The translations under genes were made by a program, and so were the position numbers. This document shows, piece after piece, positions 17,244 to 26,642 of a stretch of DNA of 64,000 bases (position 1 is its first letter; each line of letters begins with the position of its first letter). Under the pieces are notes generated by a model. That model was not told the DNA's origin, searched no databases, and saw nothing but the letters and a program-made list of their open reading frames with translations. Origin of the DNA: Gemella haemolysans (GTDB taxonomy: Bacteria > Bacillota > Bacilli > Staphylococcales > Gemellaceae); the NCBI RefSeq assembly GCF_012273215.1, contig NZ_CP050965.1, positions 434,001 to 498,000 on the forward strand, given 5' to 3'.

Positions 17244-20200
17244 ATGAATTTAGAATTATTAGTAGGTCCAAGTGGTGTTGGTAAGACTAACTATATACTA
17301 GATGATATAGAGTTAAATAGAAAAGATAATAAGATAATAGTGTTGACTCCGGAACAAAACAGTTTTAATTTCGAAAAAATCTTATGTGATAAGTTCGGTG
17401 GAACGTTTAATATTGATGTTATGAATTTCTCAAGTTTAACTAGAAGGTTAGCTAAACAACTCGGAATCGACAATCTTAAGAGATTAGGTGACAATATTAA
17501 ACCATTTTATTTCTATAAGGCTGCGAAAAATCTAGAAAATAGTGAGAATTTTTTAGTAAAACGAATTTTACAAGATGCGAGTTTTATAGAAGTTGTAGAA
17601 GAAATTATAAATGAGTTAAAGGAATATACTGTAAGTATAAATACTTTAGAAGAGTATTTAGAAAAAAATAGTAATTTGGAAAAAAGTCATCGTGAAAAAC
17701 TAGAAGCAATTTTAGAAATATACGTAGAGTACACAAGATTATTAAAAGAACAGAGTACATTTGATAAAGTAGATTATATAACTGAATTGTTATTATATTT
17801 AAAATATATCGATTTAAGTGACTATGTATTTTATGTCGATGCTTATTATAACTTTACAGCTCAAGAGTATAATTTTATAGAGAAATTAGCTAAAAAATCT
17901 AAAAAATTAATAATAAGTGTAATTAGTGATGCGAATAGATATTTTAACTTCGACCTTTCGCAGTTGATTCAAGGTTATGAATTAGAAAAGATGAAATATA
18001 ATAGTTTTTATCTTTCAGATTTATTTAGTAAAGAGAAATACAAACTAGATATATTCAGAAAATCTCATGAAATTATTGCTAGTATGAATGAAATCGTGAA
18101 AAATAACCAAGATGTTAATTTTTCATTAGTAGCTTTTATCAAAAATGAAGAAGTGAGAGTATTAAAATTCGATATAAAGGATAGTGTAGTAGAGAATTAC
18201 AGTATACTAGAAAACCAAAATGGACGATTCATAGGAATTTCAAATAGTATTCTTGCTGAGAAATATTATAAAAATTTTACTGCACAATATGAGACTGATG
18301 ATAGCATTGAGATAATTTGTGCTAAGAATAAAGAATTAGAAGTTAAACAAGTAGCACGTGAAATAGTAAAATTAAAAGAGGAAAAAAATATTGATCATAA
18401 AGATATAGCTATTCTTTATCGTGATAATATATATGAGAACTATGTGAATATATTTAAAGATTATAATATAGAAGTTCATTTAGATAAAAATATAGAGACA
18501 AGTAATCATCGTTTAGTTAAATTTATTCAGGAAGTACTAAATTTTAATGATGGAAACTTTAAAACTAGATTATTAAACTTATTAAAAACTAGGTTAACAA
18601 ACTTTGAGAATATTTATCGTCAAAAAGTTATTTCTCACATACTCTTAGACGATACAAGTGTTAATGAAAAACAATTAGAAAAGTTAATAGCAGAATTAGA
18701 CGTGGATACGATTAAAGAAAGAATTTCTAAGAGTAACCTAATTGTATCATCAACTACTAAGTTTAGTTATAATGATTTGTTAGAAAAAGTTAGAGTAATT
18801 TCTATAGATGATGTTGAAAATATATTAAATGAGAAATTAGTAAATTCTTCTAATGATATATTAAAAGATTATTTTGTTGAAAAAACAATTAAATATTCTA
18901 CAGAACAACTACAAATTTGTAAAGAGGTACTATTAGAATTCTCTGCTAAGGTTTCTGAAGTATCTATGAAAGATAACCTACAAGTTAAACGTTATGTGAA
19001 AAAACTAGTTGATGTATTTGATTATTGTAAAATCAGAATGTATCTCGATAAAGAAGATGGAGATTATGATGATATAGAAGAGTTGAAAGTGGATAGTATT
19101 GATAGACAAGTTTATAAAAAAGTCTTGGAATATATGAATGATATAAATGAGAATTTTGGTATTGATAAGTTTGAATATCAAAAATTTGTAACACTTTTTA
19201 ATGCTGGATTAACTACTATCAAGTATCGTTCAATACCAGAGATAAACAATTCTATAATTATGTCTACAATGGATTTAGCTAAGGTAGAAAATAAAAAAGT
19301 AGTTTTTGTTATTGGATTTAACAAAGATGTATTACCAGTATCAAAGAGTGCAGGATTAATAGACGATAAAGATAAGGAAGAACTAATTTTAAGGGATATC
19401 TTCTTATCTCCAACTAAAGAAGCGGCTCTTATTGATGAAGAATTTGTAGCATATGTGGCTTTAACTCGCGCAAAAGATAAGACATATATATGTTATAGTT
19501 TATTAGATAAGAGTTTCAAAGAAAACTTTGCTTCTCCATATTTGAGTACAGTAAAATCATTGTTTCCACAATTAGAAGAAAAACAAACTTCAAAAATATT
19601 AGAATTTTCTATTTCAGACTATAGTTATTATTTAGAAAATTTTTCAGAAATTGTTTCTGATAAAGAATTCAACTACTTGTTTTCAAAAGTCTATCGAAGA
19701 TTTATGGAAGTAAAAGATAGTAAGACGAAAGAAGTTGAAATATTAGTAGAACTTATGATTAAGTTTTTAGAAAACTATCAGAATTTAATATCTTCGGAGA
19801 GTATTGAAAGTTATGAAGTACTAGATGAATTAAATGATAGAATATTCTTTTCTAAAGACAATAGTATTAAAAATTATTTATCTAAAATAATTAGAGATTA
19901 CAAGTTTGAACTTAACGAGAATACAATCGAAGAATTTTTAGAAGTGAAAAAAGATACTTTCTCTAAGTTTAGTATATCTAAAATTTCTGATTTTGAGAGA
20001 AATCCATATCAGTTCTTTGTTAAACGAGTTCTTGGAATAGCAGAAGAAAGAGATATAGATATTGATAATCTTGTTTCAGGAAGATTCTTCCATGCGGTGA
20101 TGGCAGATGAAAGAATCGTTAATTTTATTGCTGAATGTGGAAGTAAGATAGATATTGAAGTTCAAGAAGATGAAGATATCGCTAGGAAATTTAAAATAAA

Positions 20201-21086
20201 AGATATTGTAAGAGATGTTGTTTATAATAGTGATAATAAAGACATATTAGAAACTCTAAAATTAATAGAATTGTTAAATACCCATAAATATATTTTAATT
20301 AATATGCTTCAAAGGTTAGAGATAGCGATAGCAATTGAAATAAAATATTTTGCTTTAACAAAATTTATGCCGACTTTCTTAGAAAAGCCATTTTCTTTAG
20401 AGATAGAAGATAATATTATTACGTGTGAAAATATTGAAACTGGTGAGATTAATAAGAAAGAGTTACTTCAACAATATAATATTCCACCTATTAGATTTGT
20501 CGGTGTAATAGATAGGGTTGATGTTTTAGATAAAAATATTTCTATTATCGATTATAAGAGTAGTCAAACAGATTTCACGCTAGATAGTATCGAATTAGGA
20601 TTTATTTCTCAAATTTTAACATACGCGCTAGCATGCGAATTGATGTTTGATAAGAAATCTGAGGATATTCTTGGAATTTTTTATAGAGAAATTGCCAAGT
20701 TAGGAAAAGATTTAAAAACATATAGATTAAGAGGTTTAGCCAATAGTGATTTAATATTAAAAGAAGACTTTTTAGAAATTGCACCAGAAGTTATGTATGT
20801 TAGAACTACGAAGAAAGGTGCTATTCATGGTGCTGATGCACATAAAGCCTATAGTAGTACAGAATTAGAAAAATTGGTTAATAAAAATCTTCACAATGTG
20901 ATGTGTTTATTAGAAAAAATATTCTCATTTGATTACTCACTATACAATTATGAAGTAGCTAATCAGTATCTTGCTGAAAAACAAACTTTATTTAATTTTG
21001 CATCTAATAATGATACGAGATTAGATTATAAATATAAAGTGGCTTTTAAACCGAAAGAATTAAAAGAAAAGTTGTTGAAAGAATAG
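17244..21086 (+). CDS. addB: AddB/RexB-type helicase-nuclease subunit B
   Basis: A 1280-residue protein whose N-terminus carries GPSGVGKT (residues 8-15), as in AddB. Later it has the helicase-derived VAYVALTRAKDKTYICYS block. The C-terminal RecB-type nuclease domain retains D1090, D1103 and K1105 (VIDRVD ... IIDYKSS). The cysteine that begins the iron-sulphur cluster of type 1 AddB is replaced (N920 in FERNPYQFF), and the last 100 residues show no matching cysteine triplet, as in the RexB (type 2) group. It would process double-strand ends for recombination together with AddA, but no addA follows. Ribosome binding site AAAGGAG. Confidence 0.85.
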   Translation: MNLELLVGPSGVGKTNYILDDIELNRKDNKIIVLTPEQNSFNFEKILCDKFGGTFNIDVMNFSSLTRRLAKQLGIDNLKRLGDNIKPFYFYKAAKNLENSENFLVKRILQDASFIEVVEEIINELKEYTVSINTLEEYLEKNSNLEKSHREKLEAILEIYVEYTRLLKEQSTFDKVDYITELLLYLKYIDLSDYVFYVDAYYNFTAQEYNFIEKLAKKSKKLIISVISDANRYFNFDLSQLIQGYELEKMKYNSFYLSDLFSKEKYKLDIFRKSHEIIASMNEIVKNNQDVNFSLVAFIKNEEVRVLKFDIKDSVVENYSILENQNGRFIGISNSILAEKYYKNFTAQYETDDSIEIICAKNKELEVKQVAREIVKLKEEKNIDHKDIAILYRDNIYENYVNIFKDYNIEVHLDKNIETSNHRLVKFIQEVLNFNDGNFKTRLLNLLKTRLTNFENIYRQKVISHILLDDTSVNEKQLEKLIAELDVDTIKERISKSNLIVSSTTKFSYNDLLEKVRVISIDDVENILNEKLVNSSNDILKDYFVEKTIKYSTEQLQICKEVLLEFSAKVSEVSMKDNLQVKRYVKKLVDVFDYCKIRMYLDKEDGDYDDIEELKVDSIDRQVYKKVLEYMNDINENFGIDKFEYQKFVTLFNAGLTTIKYRSIPEINNSIIMSTMDLAKVENKKVVFVIGFNKDVLPVSKSAGLIDDKDKEELILRDIFLSPTKEAALIDEEFVAYVALTRAKDKTYICYSLLDKSFKENFASPYLSTVKSLFPQLEEKQTSKILEFSISDYSYYLENFSEIVSDKEFNYLFSKVYRRFMEVKDSKTKEVEILVELMIKFLENYQNLISSESIESYEVLDELNDRIFFSKDNSIKNYLSKIIRDYKFELNENTIEEFLEVKKDTFSKFSISKISDFERNPYQFFVKRVLGIAEERDIDIDNLVSGRFFHAVMADERIVNFIAECGSKIDIEVQEDEDIARKFKIKDIVRDVVYNSDNKDILETLKLIELLNTHKYILINMLQRLEIAIAIEIKYFALTKFMPTFLEKPFSLEIEDNIITCENIETGEINKKELLQQYNIPPIRFVGVIDRVDVLDKNISIIDYKSSQTDFTLDSIELGFISQILTYALACELMFDKKSEDILGIFYREIAKLGKDLKTYRLRGLANSDLILKEDFLEIAPEVMYVRTTKKGAIHGADAHKAYSSTELEKLVNKNLHNVMCLLEKIFSFDYSLYNYEVANQYLAEKQTLFNFASNNDTRLDYKYKVAFKPKELKEKLLKE

Positions 21087-21125
21087 ATTTTTAATTGATT
21101 ATAATCTTTTAAAGAAAAATATAAT

Positions 21126-21193
21126 ATTAGAGATAATTTGATAAAATGGCTACTAAAACACACGCATTAATTTGATTATCTCTAATTTTTTTT
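21126..21193 (+). terminator. Possible terminator after addB
   Basis: A perfect 12-bp stem (21126-21137 with 21175-21186) followed by a T run, but with a long 37-base loop. It separates sbcDC-addB from the dlt operon. Confidence 0.5.
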
Positions 21194-21219
21194 ATTTTTT
21201 TATTAAATTTTAATCACAT

Positions 21220-21249
21220 TTGATAAGATTTATATTATAATAGTATAAG
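21220..21249 (+). promoter_or_regulatory. Candidate promoter of the dlt operon
   Basis: TTGATA (21220-21225), an 18-base spacer and TATAAG (21244-21249). A better TATAAT at 21236-21241 lacks a good -35 at the right distance. A leader of about 95 bases follows before dltA, with no open frame and no clear operator. Confidence 0.4.
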
Positions 21250-21343
21250 TGAAAGAGTAACTTCTTTTCATATGTGTTTTCGTAGAAGTAATAGATTGTA
21301 TTAGATAGTAAATAATAACGATAAAGGCAAGGATAAGATAAAT

Positions 21344-22846
21344 ATGAAATTAACTTTTTTTGAAAAACTAGAACAGTATAGAAATAGTTCTAAAGAAGTA
21401 TATATTAATAATATATATCAGAATGAAAATTTAACATATAAAAATTTAATAGAGTATTCGGATAAACTTGCGTTTTATCTAGAAGAAAAACTAAGGGAAG
21501 ATAAAAACCCTATAGTAGTCTATGGACATAAACATCCGTTTATGTTAGTGTACTTTTTAGCGTGTGTAAAATCGGGAAGAGCATTCTGTCCAGTAGATAT
21601 AAACACACCTAAAGACAGAGTGGAAGAAATAGTAGAAACAGTAGAATCAAAACTAGTACTTGTCACAGAAAAAATAGAACTGACTAGAGAAATGCTAGAT
21701 GTAGAATCTGCTAAAGAAATACTATCAACTGCTCAAGGTTCAATATCAAAAGAACACTATGTAAAAGATAAAGACCTATTTTACATAATATTCACATCAG
21801 GAAGTACAGGAAAGCCAAAAGGTGTGTGTATTACATATAACAACTTGAATAATTTCTTACATTGGTATACAGGATATTATGATGAAAAAGAAGAACTAGT
21901 ATTTTTAGGACATCCACCATTCTCATTTGATCTATCGGTAATGTCATTATGGCCAAGTATATACTTAGGGGCATCTTTAGTACAAATAGATAAAAAACAT
22001 CAAGAAAACTTCAAATTAATGTTTGAGGAATTAAATAAATCAAATGCTACAATATGGATTTCAACACCGTCATTTATAGAAATGTGCTTTATAGATAAAA
22101 ACTTCAACCAAAGTTTAATGCCAAAAGTAAAACAATTTGTATTTTGTGGAGAAAAACTTTTTAGTACTACTGTAGCTAAAATCCATGAAAATTTTGGAGA
22201 TGCTCAAGTAATAAATACATATGGACCAACAGAATCGACAGTAATGGTCACATGGGTAGAAATAACAAAAGAAATAAACGATAAATACTATGAGAACCTG
22301 CCAGTAGGAGAAGTTAAATGGGGTACTAAAGTACACCTAGAAAATCCTGATGAAGATGGTAAAGGTGAAATAGTAATTACAGGAAATACTGTTGCAAAAG
22401 GTTATTTCAAAAATGATGCTATAACAAATGAAAAATTTGGCTTAGGAGAAATAGACGGAAAAGAAGAAAGAAGCTATCTTACTGGAGACTTAGGATATTT
22501 CAAAGATGGCATGTTGTTTTGTGAAGGGCGCATAGACTTCCAAGTGAAACTTCACGGGCATAGAATCGAACTTGAAGATATAGACAACAATCTACTAAAA
22601 AATAAAAAAATACGACAAGCGGCGACAGTTCCAAGTTATGAAGAAGGAAAAGTAAAATCACTAGTATCATTTGTAATATACAATCAAGAGATTGAAAAAC
22701 GCTTTGAAGTAACAAAACAGATAAAACAAGAGCTTAAGAAATTAGTACCGGAATATATGATACCTAAGAAAATTGTCTTTTTAGATGAGATGCCATTAAA
22801 TAATAATGGTAAAATAGATAAGAAGAAGTTAAAGGAGTTAGTATAA
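21344..22846 (+). CDS. dltA: D-alanine--D-alanyl carrier protein ligase
   Basis: A 500-residue adenylate-forming enzyme. Motifs include the phosphate loop FTSGSTGKPKG (about 149-159), NTYGPTEST (near 290), YLTGDLG (near 382) and the catalytic lysine near the C-terminus (NNNGKIDKKKL). It activates D-alanine as the adenylate and loads it on DltC in the cytoplasm, the first step of teichoic acid D-alanylation, which lowers surface negative charge and aids resistance to cationic peptides. It is the first gene of dltABCDX. AAGGATAAGATAAAT precedes the ATG. Confidence 0.96.
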   Translation: MKLTFFEKLEQYRNSSKEVYINNIYQNENLTYKNLIEYSDKLAFYLEEKLREDKNPIVVYGHKHPFMLVYFLACVKSGRAFCPVDINTPKDRVEEIVETVESKLVLVTEKIELTREMLDVESAKEILSTAQGSISKEHYVKDKDLFYIIFTSGSTGKPKGVCITYNNLNNFLHWYTGYYDEKEELVFLGHPPFSFDLSVMSLWPSIYLGASLVQIDKKHQENFKLMFEELNKSNATIWISTPSFIEMCFIDKNFNQSLMPKVKQFVFCGEKLFSTTVAKIHENFGDAQVINTYGPTESTVMVTWVEITKEINDKYYENLPVGEVKWGTKVHLENPDEDGKGEIVITGNTVAKGYFKNDAITNEKFGLGEIDGKEERSYLTGDLGYFKDGMLFCEGRIDFQVKLHGHRIELEDIDNNLLKNKKIRQAATVPSYEEGKVKSLVSFVIYNQEIEKRFEVTKQIKQELKKLVPEYMIPKKIVFLDEMPLNNNGKIDKKKLKELV

Positions 22847-22847
22847 A

Positions 22848-24005
22848 ATGAGCTACTTTGAAGGAATAGAATTCTTCTTTTTCTTAGCTATAGCGCTAAT
22901 TATAGGATTTATAATAAACTATTTAGGTAAAAAAATTGAGTACTACATCTTAGTGTTGTCGATAATTTTTGCCGTAGTTATATATGGAAAAAGTACGGTA
23001 ATGCTAGTTTATCTAATAGGTTTTATCCTATATGAATACATATTGGTATTAATAGCACAAAAAACAGAAAATAAAAAATCCTTAAAAATATTAGTGATGT
23101 TATCAATATTACCATTAGTAATAAATAAAATATTTGCGATAATGCATTTTCATTTATTAGCCTTTATAGGAATATCGTATATGTCATTTAAAACGATACA
23201 AATTATGATAGAAATATCAGATGGATTAATAAAAGAAAAAATTAGTGCTGTAGAATATGTACAATTTTTACTATTTTTCCTAACAGTAAGCTCAGGTCCG
23301 ATAGATAGAAGTAGAAGATTCATGAGTGATATAAAAGAAAAGATGCCGAGAGCAGAGTACTTAGAACTAGCAGGAGAAGGAATATACAGATTAATATTGG
23401 GATTATTATATAAAGTAGTATTCTCAACACTGAGTTATCATTATCTAGTTGGTTTAACAAATCACGGAGTCTTTATGTATTCGATAAAATACATGTATCT
23501 ATATACACTATATCTATTTTTTGACTTTGCAGGATACAGTTTAATGGCGGTAGGAAGTAGTAACATCTTAGGTATAAAAACACCTATGAACTTCGATAAA
23601 CCATTTTTAAGTATAGACATAAAAGACTTTTGGAATAGATGGCACATAACACTATCAACATGGTTAAGAGATTTTGTATTCTCAAGAGTCTTTATGGAAG
23701 CAACAAAGAAGAAAAGATTTAAGAAGAGACTTAATACAGCGATGTATGCCTATATGGTAAACATGGTACTAATGGGATTCTGGCATGGATTAACTATAAG
23801 TTATATAGTATATGGATTCTATCACGGAATATTAATGGCGGGATTTGAATACTATCAGAAGAAAAGTAAATTTTATAAGAAGAATAAAAATGAAACATGG
23901 TATAAAGTACTTAGTTGGTTCATAACGATAAATCTAGTAATAATAGGTTTATATATCTTTTCAGGAGAACCATATAAACTAATAAGCCATGTACTAAAAA
24001 AATAA
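22848..24005 (+). CDS. dltB: D-alanyl transfer protein DltB (MBOAT family)
   Basis: A 385-residue membrane-bound O-acyltransferase with about ten helices. It shows DIKDFWNRWHITLSTWLRDF and GFWHGLTISYIVYG, the latter with the conserved MBOAT histidine. With DltX, DltC and DltD it moves D-alanine across the membrane. The start lies one base after the dltA stop with the ribosome binding site AAAGGAG inside dltA, so translation is coupled. Confidence 0.95.
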   Translation: MSYFEGIEFFFFLAIALIIGFIINYLGKKIEYYILVLSIIFAVVIYGKSTVMLVYLIGFILYEYILVLIAQKTENKKSLKILVMLSILPLVINKIFAIMHFHLLAFIGISYMSFKTIQIMIEISDGLIKEKISAVEYVQFLLFFLTVSSGPIDRSRRFMSDIKEKMPRAEYLELAGEGIYRLILGLLYKVVFSTLSYHYLVGLTNHGVFMYSIKYMYLYTLYLFFDFAGYSLMAVGSSNILGIKTPMNFDKPFLSIDIKDFWNRWHITLSTWLRDFVFSRVFMEATKKKRFKKRLNTAMYAYMVNMVLMGFWHGLTISYIVYGFYHGILMAGFEYYQKKSKFYKKNKNETWYKVLSWFITINLVIIGLYIFSGEPYKLISHVLKK

Positions 24006-24026
24006 TATAGAGTTAGGAGAACAAAC

Positions 24027-24260
24027 ATGATAAAAGAACAAGTATTAGAGATGTTAGAAGAAATCTGTGAAGATGAAGTTGTAAGAGAAGATTTAGATAT
24101 AAATATGAAAGAAGAAGGACTAATGGACTCATTAGCTTTCGTAGAAATGTTAGTGAAAATTGAAGAAATATTTGGATTAAGTATAGCGCCAACAGAAGTA
24201 ACATATGAAGAAATCGATACACCAAATAAAGTAATTGCATATATAGAAAATAGGAAATAG
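24027..24260 (+). CDS. dltC: D-alanyl carrier protein
   Basis: A 77-residue acyl-carrier-type protein. S35 in GLMDSLAFVEM is the phosphopantetheine attachment site. It carries D-alanine as a thioester from DltA to DltB at the membrane. A TTAGGAG site precedes the ATG. The dltD start follows two bases after the stop. Confidence 0.95.
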   Translation: MIKEQVLEMLEEICEDEVVREDLDINMKEEGLMDSLAFVEMLVKIEEIFGLSIAPTEVTYEEIDTPNKVIAYIENRK

Positions 24261-24262
24261 AG

Positions 24263-25429
24263 ATGATAAGATTAAAAGCATTTTTAATATCAATAGTATT
24301 GGTATTAATTACACTTGTAATTTTAAATAAGACGTATATAAAAAAGATAGAAGACTATTATAAAGTAAATGATAATAGTGTCAGATATAGTACGGCTTTT
24401 GAGAAATATAAGAGTAAGGATATAATCCTTGAGAATATTACTCCTAAAACATTAGTATTATTAGGTTCGTCGGAATTAACTACAACAATAAATGAAGAAT
24501 ATCATCCAAAGAAAATCTTTAACTATGAAGATTTTAATATCATGCAGATTGGGGTAGGTAATTCTCAAAACATTATACATGCGGCAACGATTGGAGCTAT
24601 AGGAAATGATGTTAGAAATAATGAAATTGTCATGATTCAATCAATTCAGTGGTTCGATAATAAAAATGGTATATTAAAAGATGCATTTTTATCAAGAATT
24701 TCTAGTGAACATGTTTATAACACTATGGCTAATGATAAAATTAGTAAAGAAACAAAAGAAAAATTTATCAATAGAGTAATTGAACTTTCATCAACTAATA
24801 AAGTTCTTAATAAGAAATATAGAAGTTATAAAAAATATTTTGTACAGGAGCAAGGGAATTTTATCACAGGGGAATTTTTAAAACTGGATAATTACTTTTA
24901 TAAACTGAAGAATAAGTATGAGTTTTTTAAAAATAAAGGTAGAGAAAATTATCCATTAAGTGGTGAAAAAACACCTGATTATGACTGGAAAGAGTTAGAT
25001 GAAAAGGTAACTGAACAAGCCAAAGAAAGAACTAATAACAATGATTATCAAATTGACAATACATACTACGATAAGTATATTAAAACAAAATATGATCAAT
25101 TGAAAAATAGTTCTAAAAATACAAAATATGATGAGTCTAAGGAATATGATGATTTAGATATACTTTTATCAATAGTAAAAGACTTGAATCTAAATATGAA
25201 ATTCGCAATACTTCCTGCTAATGGTAAATGGAGTGATTATACAGGAATAGATAGTGAAAAAAGACAGGTTGCATATAATAACTTAAAAGAAATTGCTAAA
25301 AAGAATAATATAGAAGTAATGGATTATTCTAGTAAAGAATATGAGGAATATTATATGTACGATGCAATGCATTTAGGTTGGAGAGGATGGATTGATTTTG
25401 AAAGAGATCTTTACAAGCTTAAAAAATAG
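24263..25429 (+). CDS. dltD: D-alanyl transfer protein DltD
   Basis: A 388-residue protein with an N-terminal membrane anchor (about residues 5-22) and an extracellular SGNH-like hydrolase domain. LVLLGSSELTT contains the presumed nucleophile S70, and DAMHLGWRG near the end supplies the Asp/His pair (D367, H370). It acts outside the membrane in the last transfer of D-alanine to lipoteichoic acid. It is preceded by dltC and followed one base later by dltX. Confidence 0.94.
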   Translation: MIRLKAFLISIVLVLITLVILNKTYIKKIEDYYKVNDNSVRYSTAFEKYKSKDIILENITPKTLVLLGSSELTTTINEEYHPKKIFNYEDFNIMQIGVGNSQNIIHAATIGAIGNDVRNNEIVMIQSIQWFDNKNGILKDAFLSRISSEHVYNTMANDKISKETKEKFINRVIELSSTNKVLNKKYRSYKKYFVQEQGNFITGEFLKLDNYFYKLKNKYEFFKNKGRENYPLSGEKTPDYDWKELDEKVTEQAKERTNNNDYQIDNTYYDKYIKTKYDQLKNSSKNTKYDESKEYDDLDILLSIVKDLNLNMKFAILPANGKWSDYTGIDSEKRQVAYNNLKEIAKKNNIEVMDYSSKEYEEYYMYDAMHLGWRGWIDFERDLYKLKK

Positions 25430-25430
25430 A

Positions 25431-25556
25431 ATGAATGAAAACCAAAAATTGATGTTATGGATATTTTTCTTTTATATTATAATAATGGGAATAATAATAT
25501 ATTCATTTATCACTGATTTTTCTAATGTTCAAGAATATGTATACAGTGAATTTTAA
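25431..25556 (+). CDS. dltX: Teichoic acid D-alanylation protein DltX
   Basis: A 41-residue protein starting MNENQKLMLWIFFFY. It has one membrane helix (about residues 8-26) and ends in VYSEF, matching the conserved C-terminal F-x-Y-x-EF signature of DltX, which is thought to accept D-alanine between DltB and DltD. The start lies one base after the dltD stop. The usual place of dltX is upstream of dltA; here the dltA leader has no such frame and the gene is at the operon end. A terminator follows at once. Confidence 0.88.
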   Translation: MNENQKLMLWIFFFYIIIMGIIIYSFITDFSNVQEYVYSEF

Positions 25557-25565
25557 GGTGAAAAT

Positions 25566-25593
25566 AACGGGTTGTTTTATGCAATCCGTTTTT
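25566..25593 (+). terminator. Terminator of the dlt operon
   Basis: A 9-bp stem (25566-25574 with 25582-25590, one G-T pair), 7-base loop and T run, starting 10 bases after the dltX stop. Its position supports dltX as the last gene of the operon. Confidence 0.8.
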
Positions 25594-25715
25594 GTTTTAT
25601 TTAGCAATTTATAATAAATTTATATTCAAAATGCATATTCTGTTATGATTTATTATGAAAATAATATGTTAAAATTAATTTTTCAGAAAAAATACAGAAA
25701 ATAACACTCAATTGA

Positions 25716-25744
25716 TTGATTTTATATGAGAAATATTGTAGAAT
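25716..25744 (+). promoter_or_regulatory. Promoter of the esterase/ATP-grasp operon
   Basis: TTGATT (25716-25721), 17-base spacer, TAGAAT (25739-25744), 36 bases before the first gene. Confidence 0.6.
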
Positions 25745-25779
25745 TATAGCTATAATAATAATTTAAAAGGAAAAAATTA

Positions 25780-26610
25780 ATGAATAGAGATGCGTATTTT
25801 TATTTAGAGATGAAGGAGCATGAGTTAAAAGTTCCTTATACGGGGAAAAATCGTCGTATTAGAGTTCTTTTGCCAAAAGGGTATGCTCAAGATGAACATA
25901 AACATTATCCAGTAGTTTATATGAATGACGGTCAAAATGTTTTTTATAGTGGAGAATCTTTTAGTGGACACTCATGGAAAGTAATTCCGGCGATAAAAAG
26001 AAACCCAGATATGCCAAAAATGATAATAGTTGGTATTGATAATGATAATGAAGGAAGAATGAATGAATATGCACCTTGGAAATTCTCAAGTTTACCTATA
26101 TTAAATTTTGGTTTAACATTAGGTGGATTAGGATCTGAGTATGCAGACTTTTTTGTAAATGTTGTTAAACCATTTATTGATAGTACATATCGTACAAAAC
26201 CACAGCGTGAATACACAGCGATGATTGGTAGTTCTTTAGGAGCTAATATTTCACAATATATAGGATTAGAACACAAAGATGTAGTAGGATGTCTAGGAGT
26301 ATTTTCATCAGCAAACTGGTTAAATAAACCTGAATTTGATAGATATATATCAAAACATAAAGTTTCTGATCAGAGAGTATATATTGAAGTAGGAACAAAT
26401 GAAGGTGATGATACAGATAAACAATTGGCAAATGGTAATTTAAAACAACTATATATAGATGCAAGTTTAGACTATTATAGACAACTAATTGATGCTGGTT
26501 TATCAACCAGTGAGCTTAAGTTAAATGTAGTAGCTAATGGTGAACATAGTGAAGAATGTTGGGCTAAATATTTACCGGAATGTTTAAGGTTTATTAGTGA
26601 AAACTGGTAA
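25780..26610 (+). CDS. Alpha/beta-hydrolase esterase (EsteraseD/Fes-like)
   Basis: A 276-residue serine hydrolase of the putative-esterase (enterochelin esterase/antigen 85-like) group. The N-terminal half has RIRVLLPKGY and YPVVYMNDGQNVF, the oxyanion-side pattern of that family. The nucleophile elbow is GSSLG with S152, and H256 in NGEHSEECW is the likely catalytic histidine. There is no signal peptide, so it acts in the cytoplasm. It opens a three-gene operon with a second esterase and an ATP-grasp protein. Substrate unknown. An AAAAGGAAAAAA site precedes the ATG. Confidence 0.82.
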   Translation: MNRDAYFYLEMKEHELKVPYTGKNRRIRVLLPKGYAQDEHKHYPVVYMNDGQNVFYSGESFSGHSWKVIPAIKRNPDMPKMIIVGIDNDNEGRMNEYAPWKFSSLPILNFGLTLGGLGSEYADFFVNVVKPFIDSTYRTKPQREYTAMIGSSLGANISQYIGLEHKDVVGCLGVFSSANWLNKPEFDRYISKHKVSDQRVYIEVGTNEGDDTDKQLANGNLKQLYIDASLDYYRQLIDAGLSTSELKLNVVANGEHSEECWAKYLPECLRFISENW

Positions 26611-26642
26611 AAGTATTTTATAGAAAATGGAGGTTATTTAAT

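Noticed and set aside
24013-24240. 75-codon minus-strand frame opposite dltC
   Set aside because: A leucine-rich product typical of reading AT-rich coding DNA backwards; dltC on the plus strand is certain.
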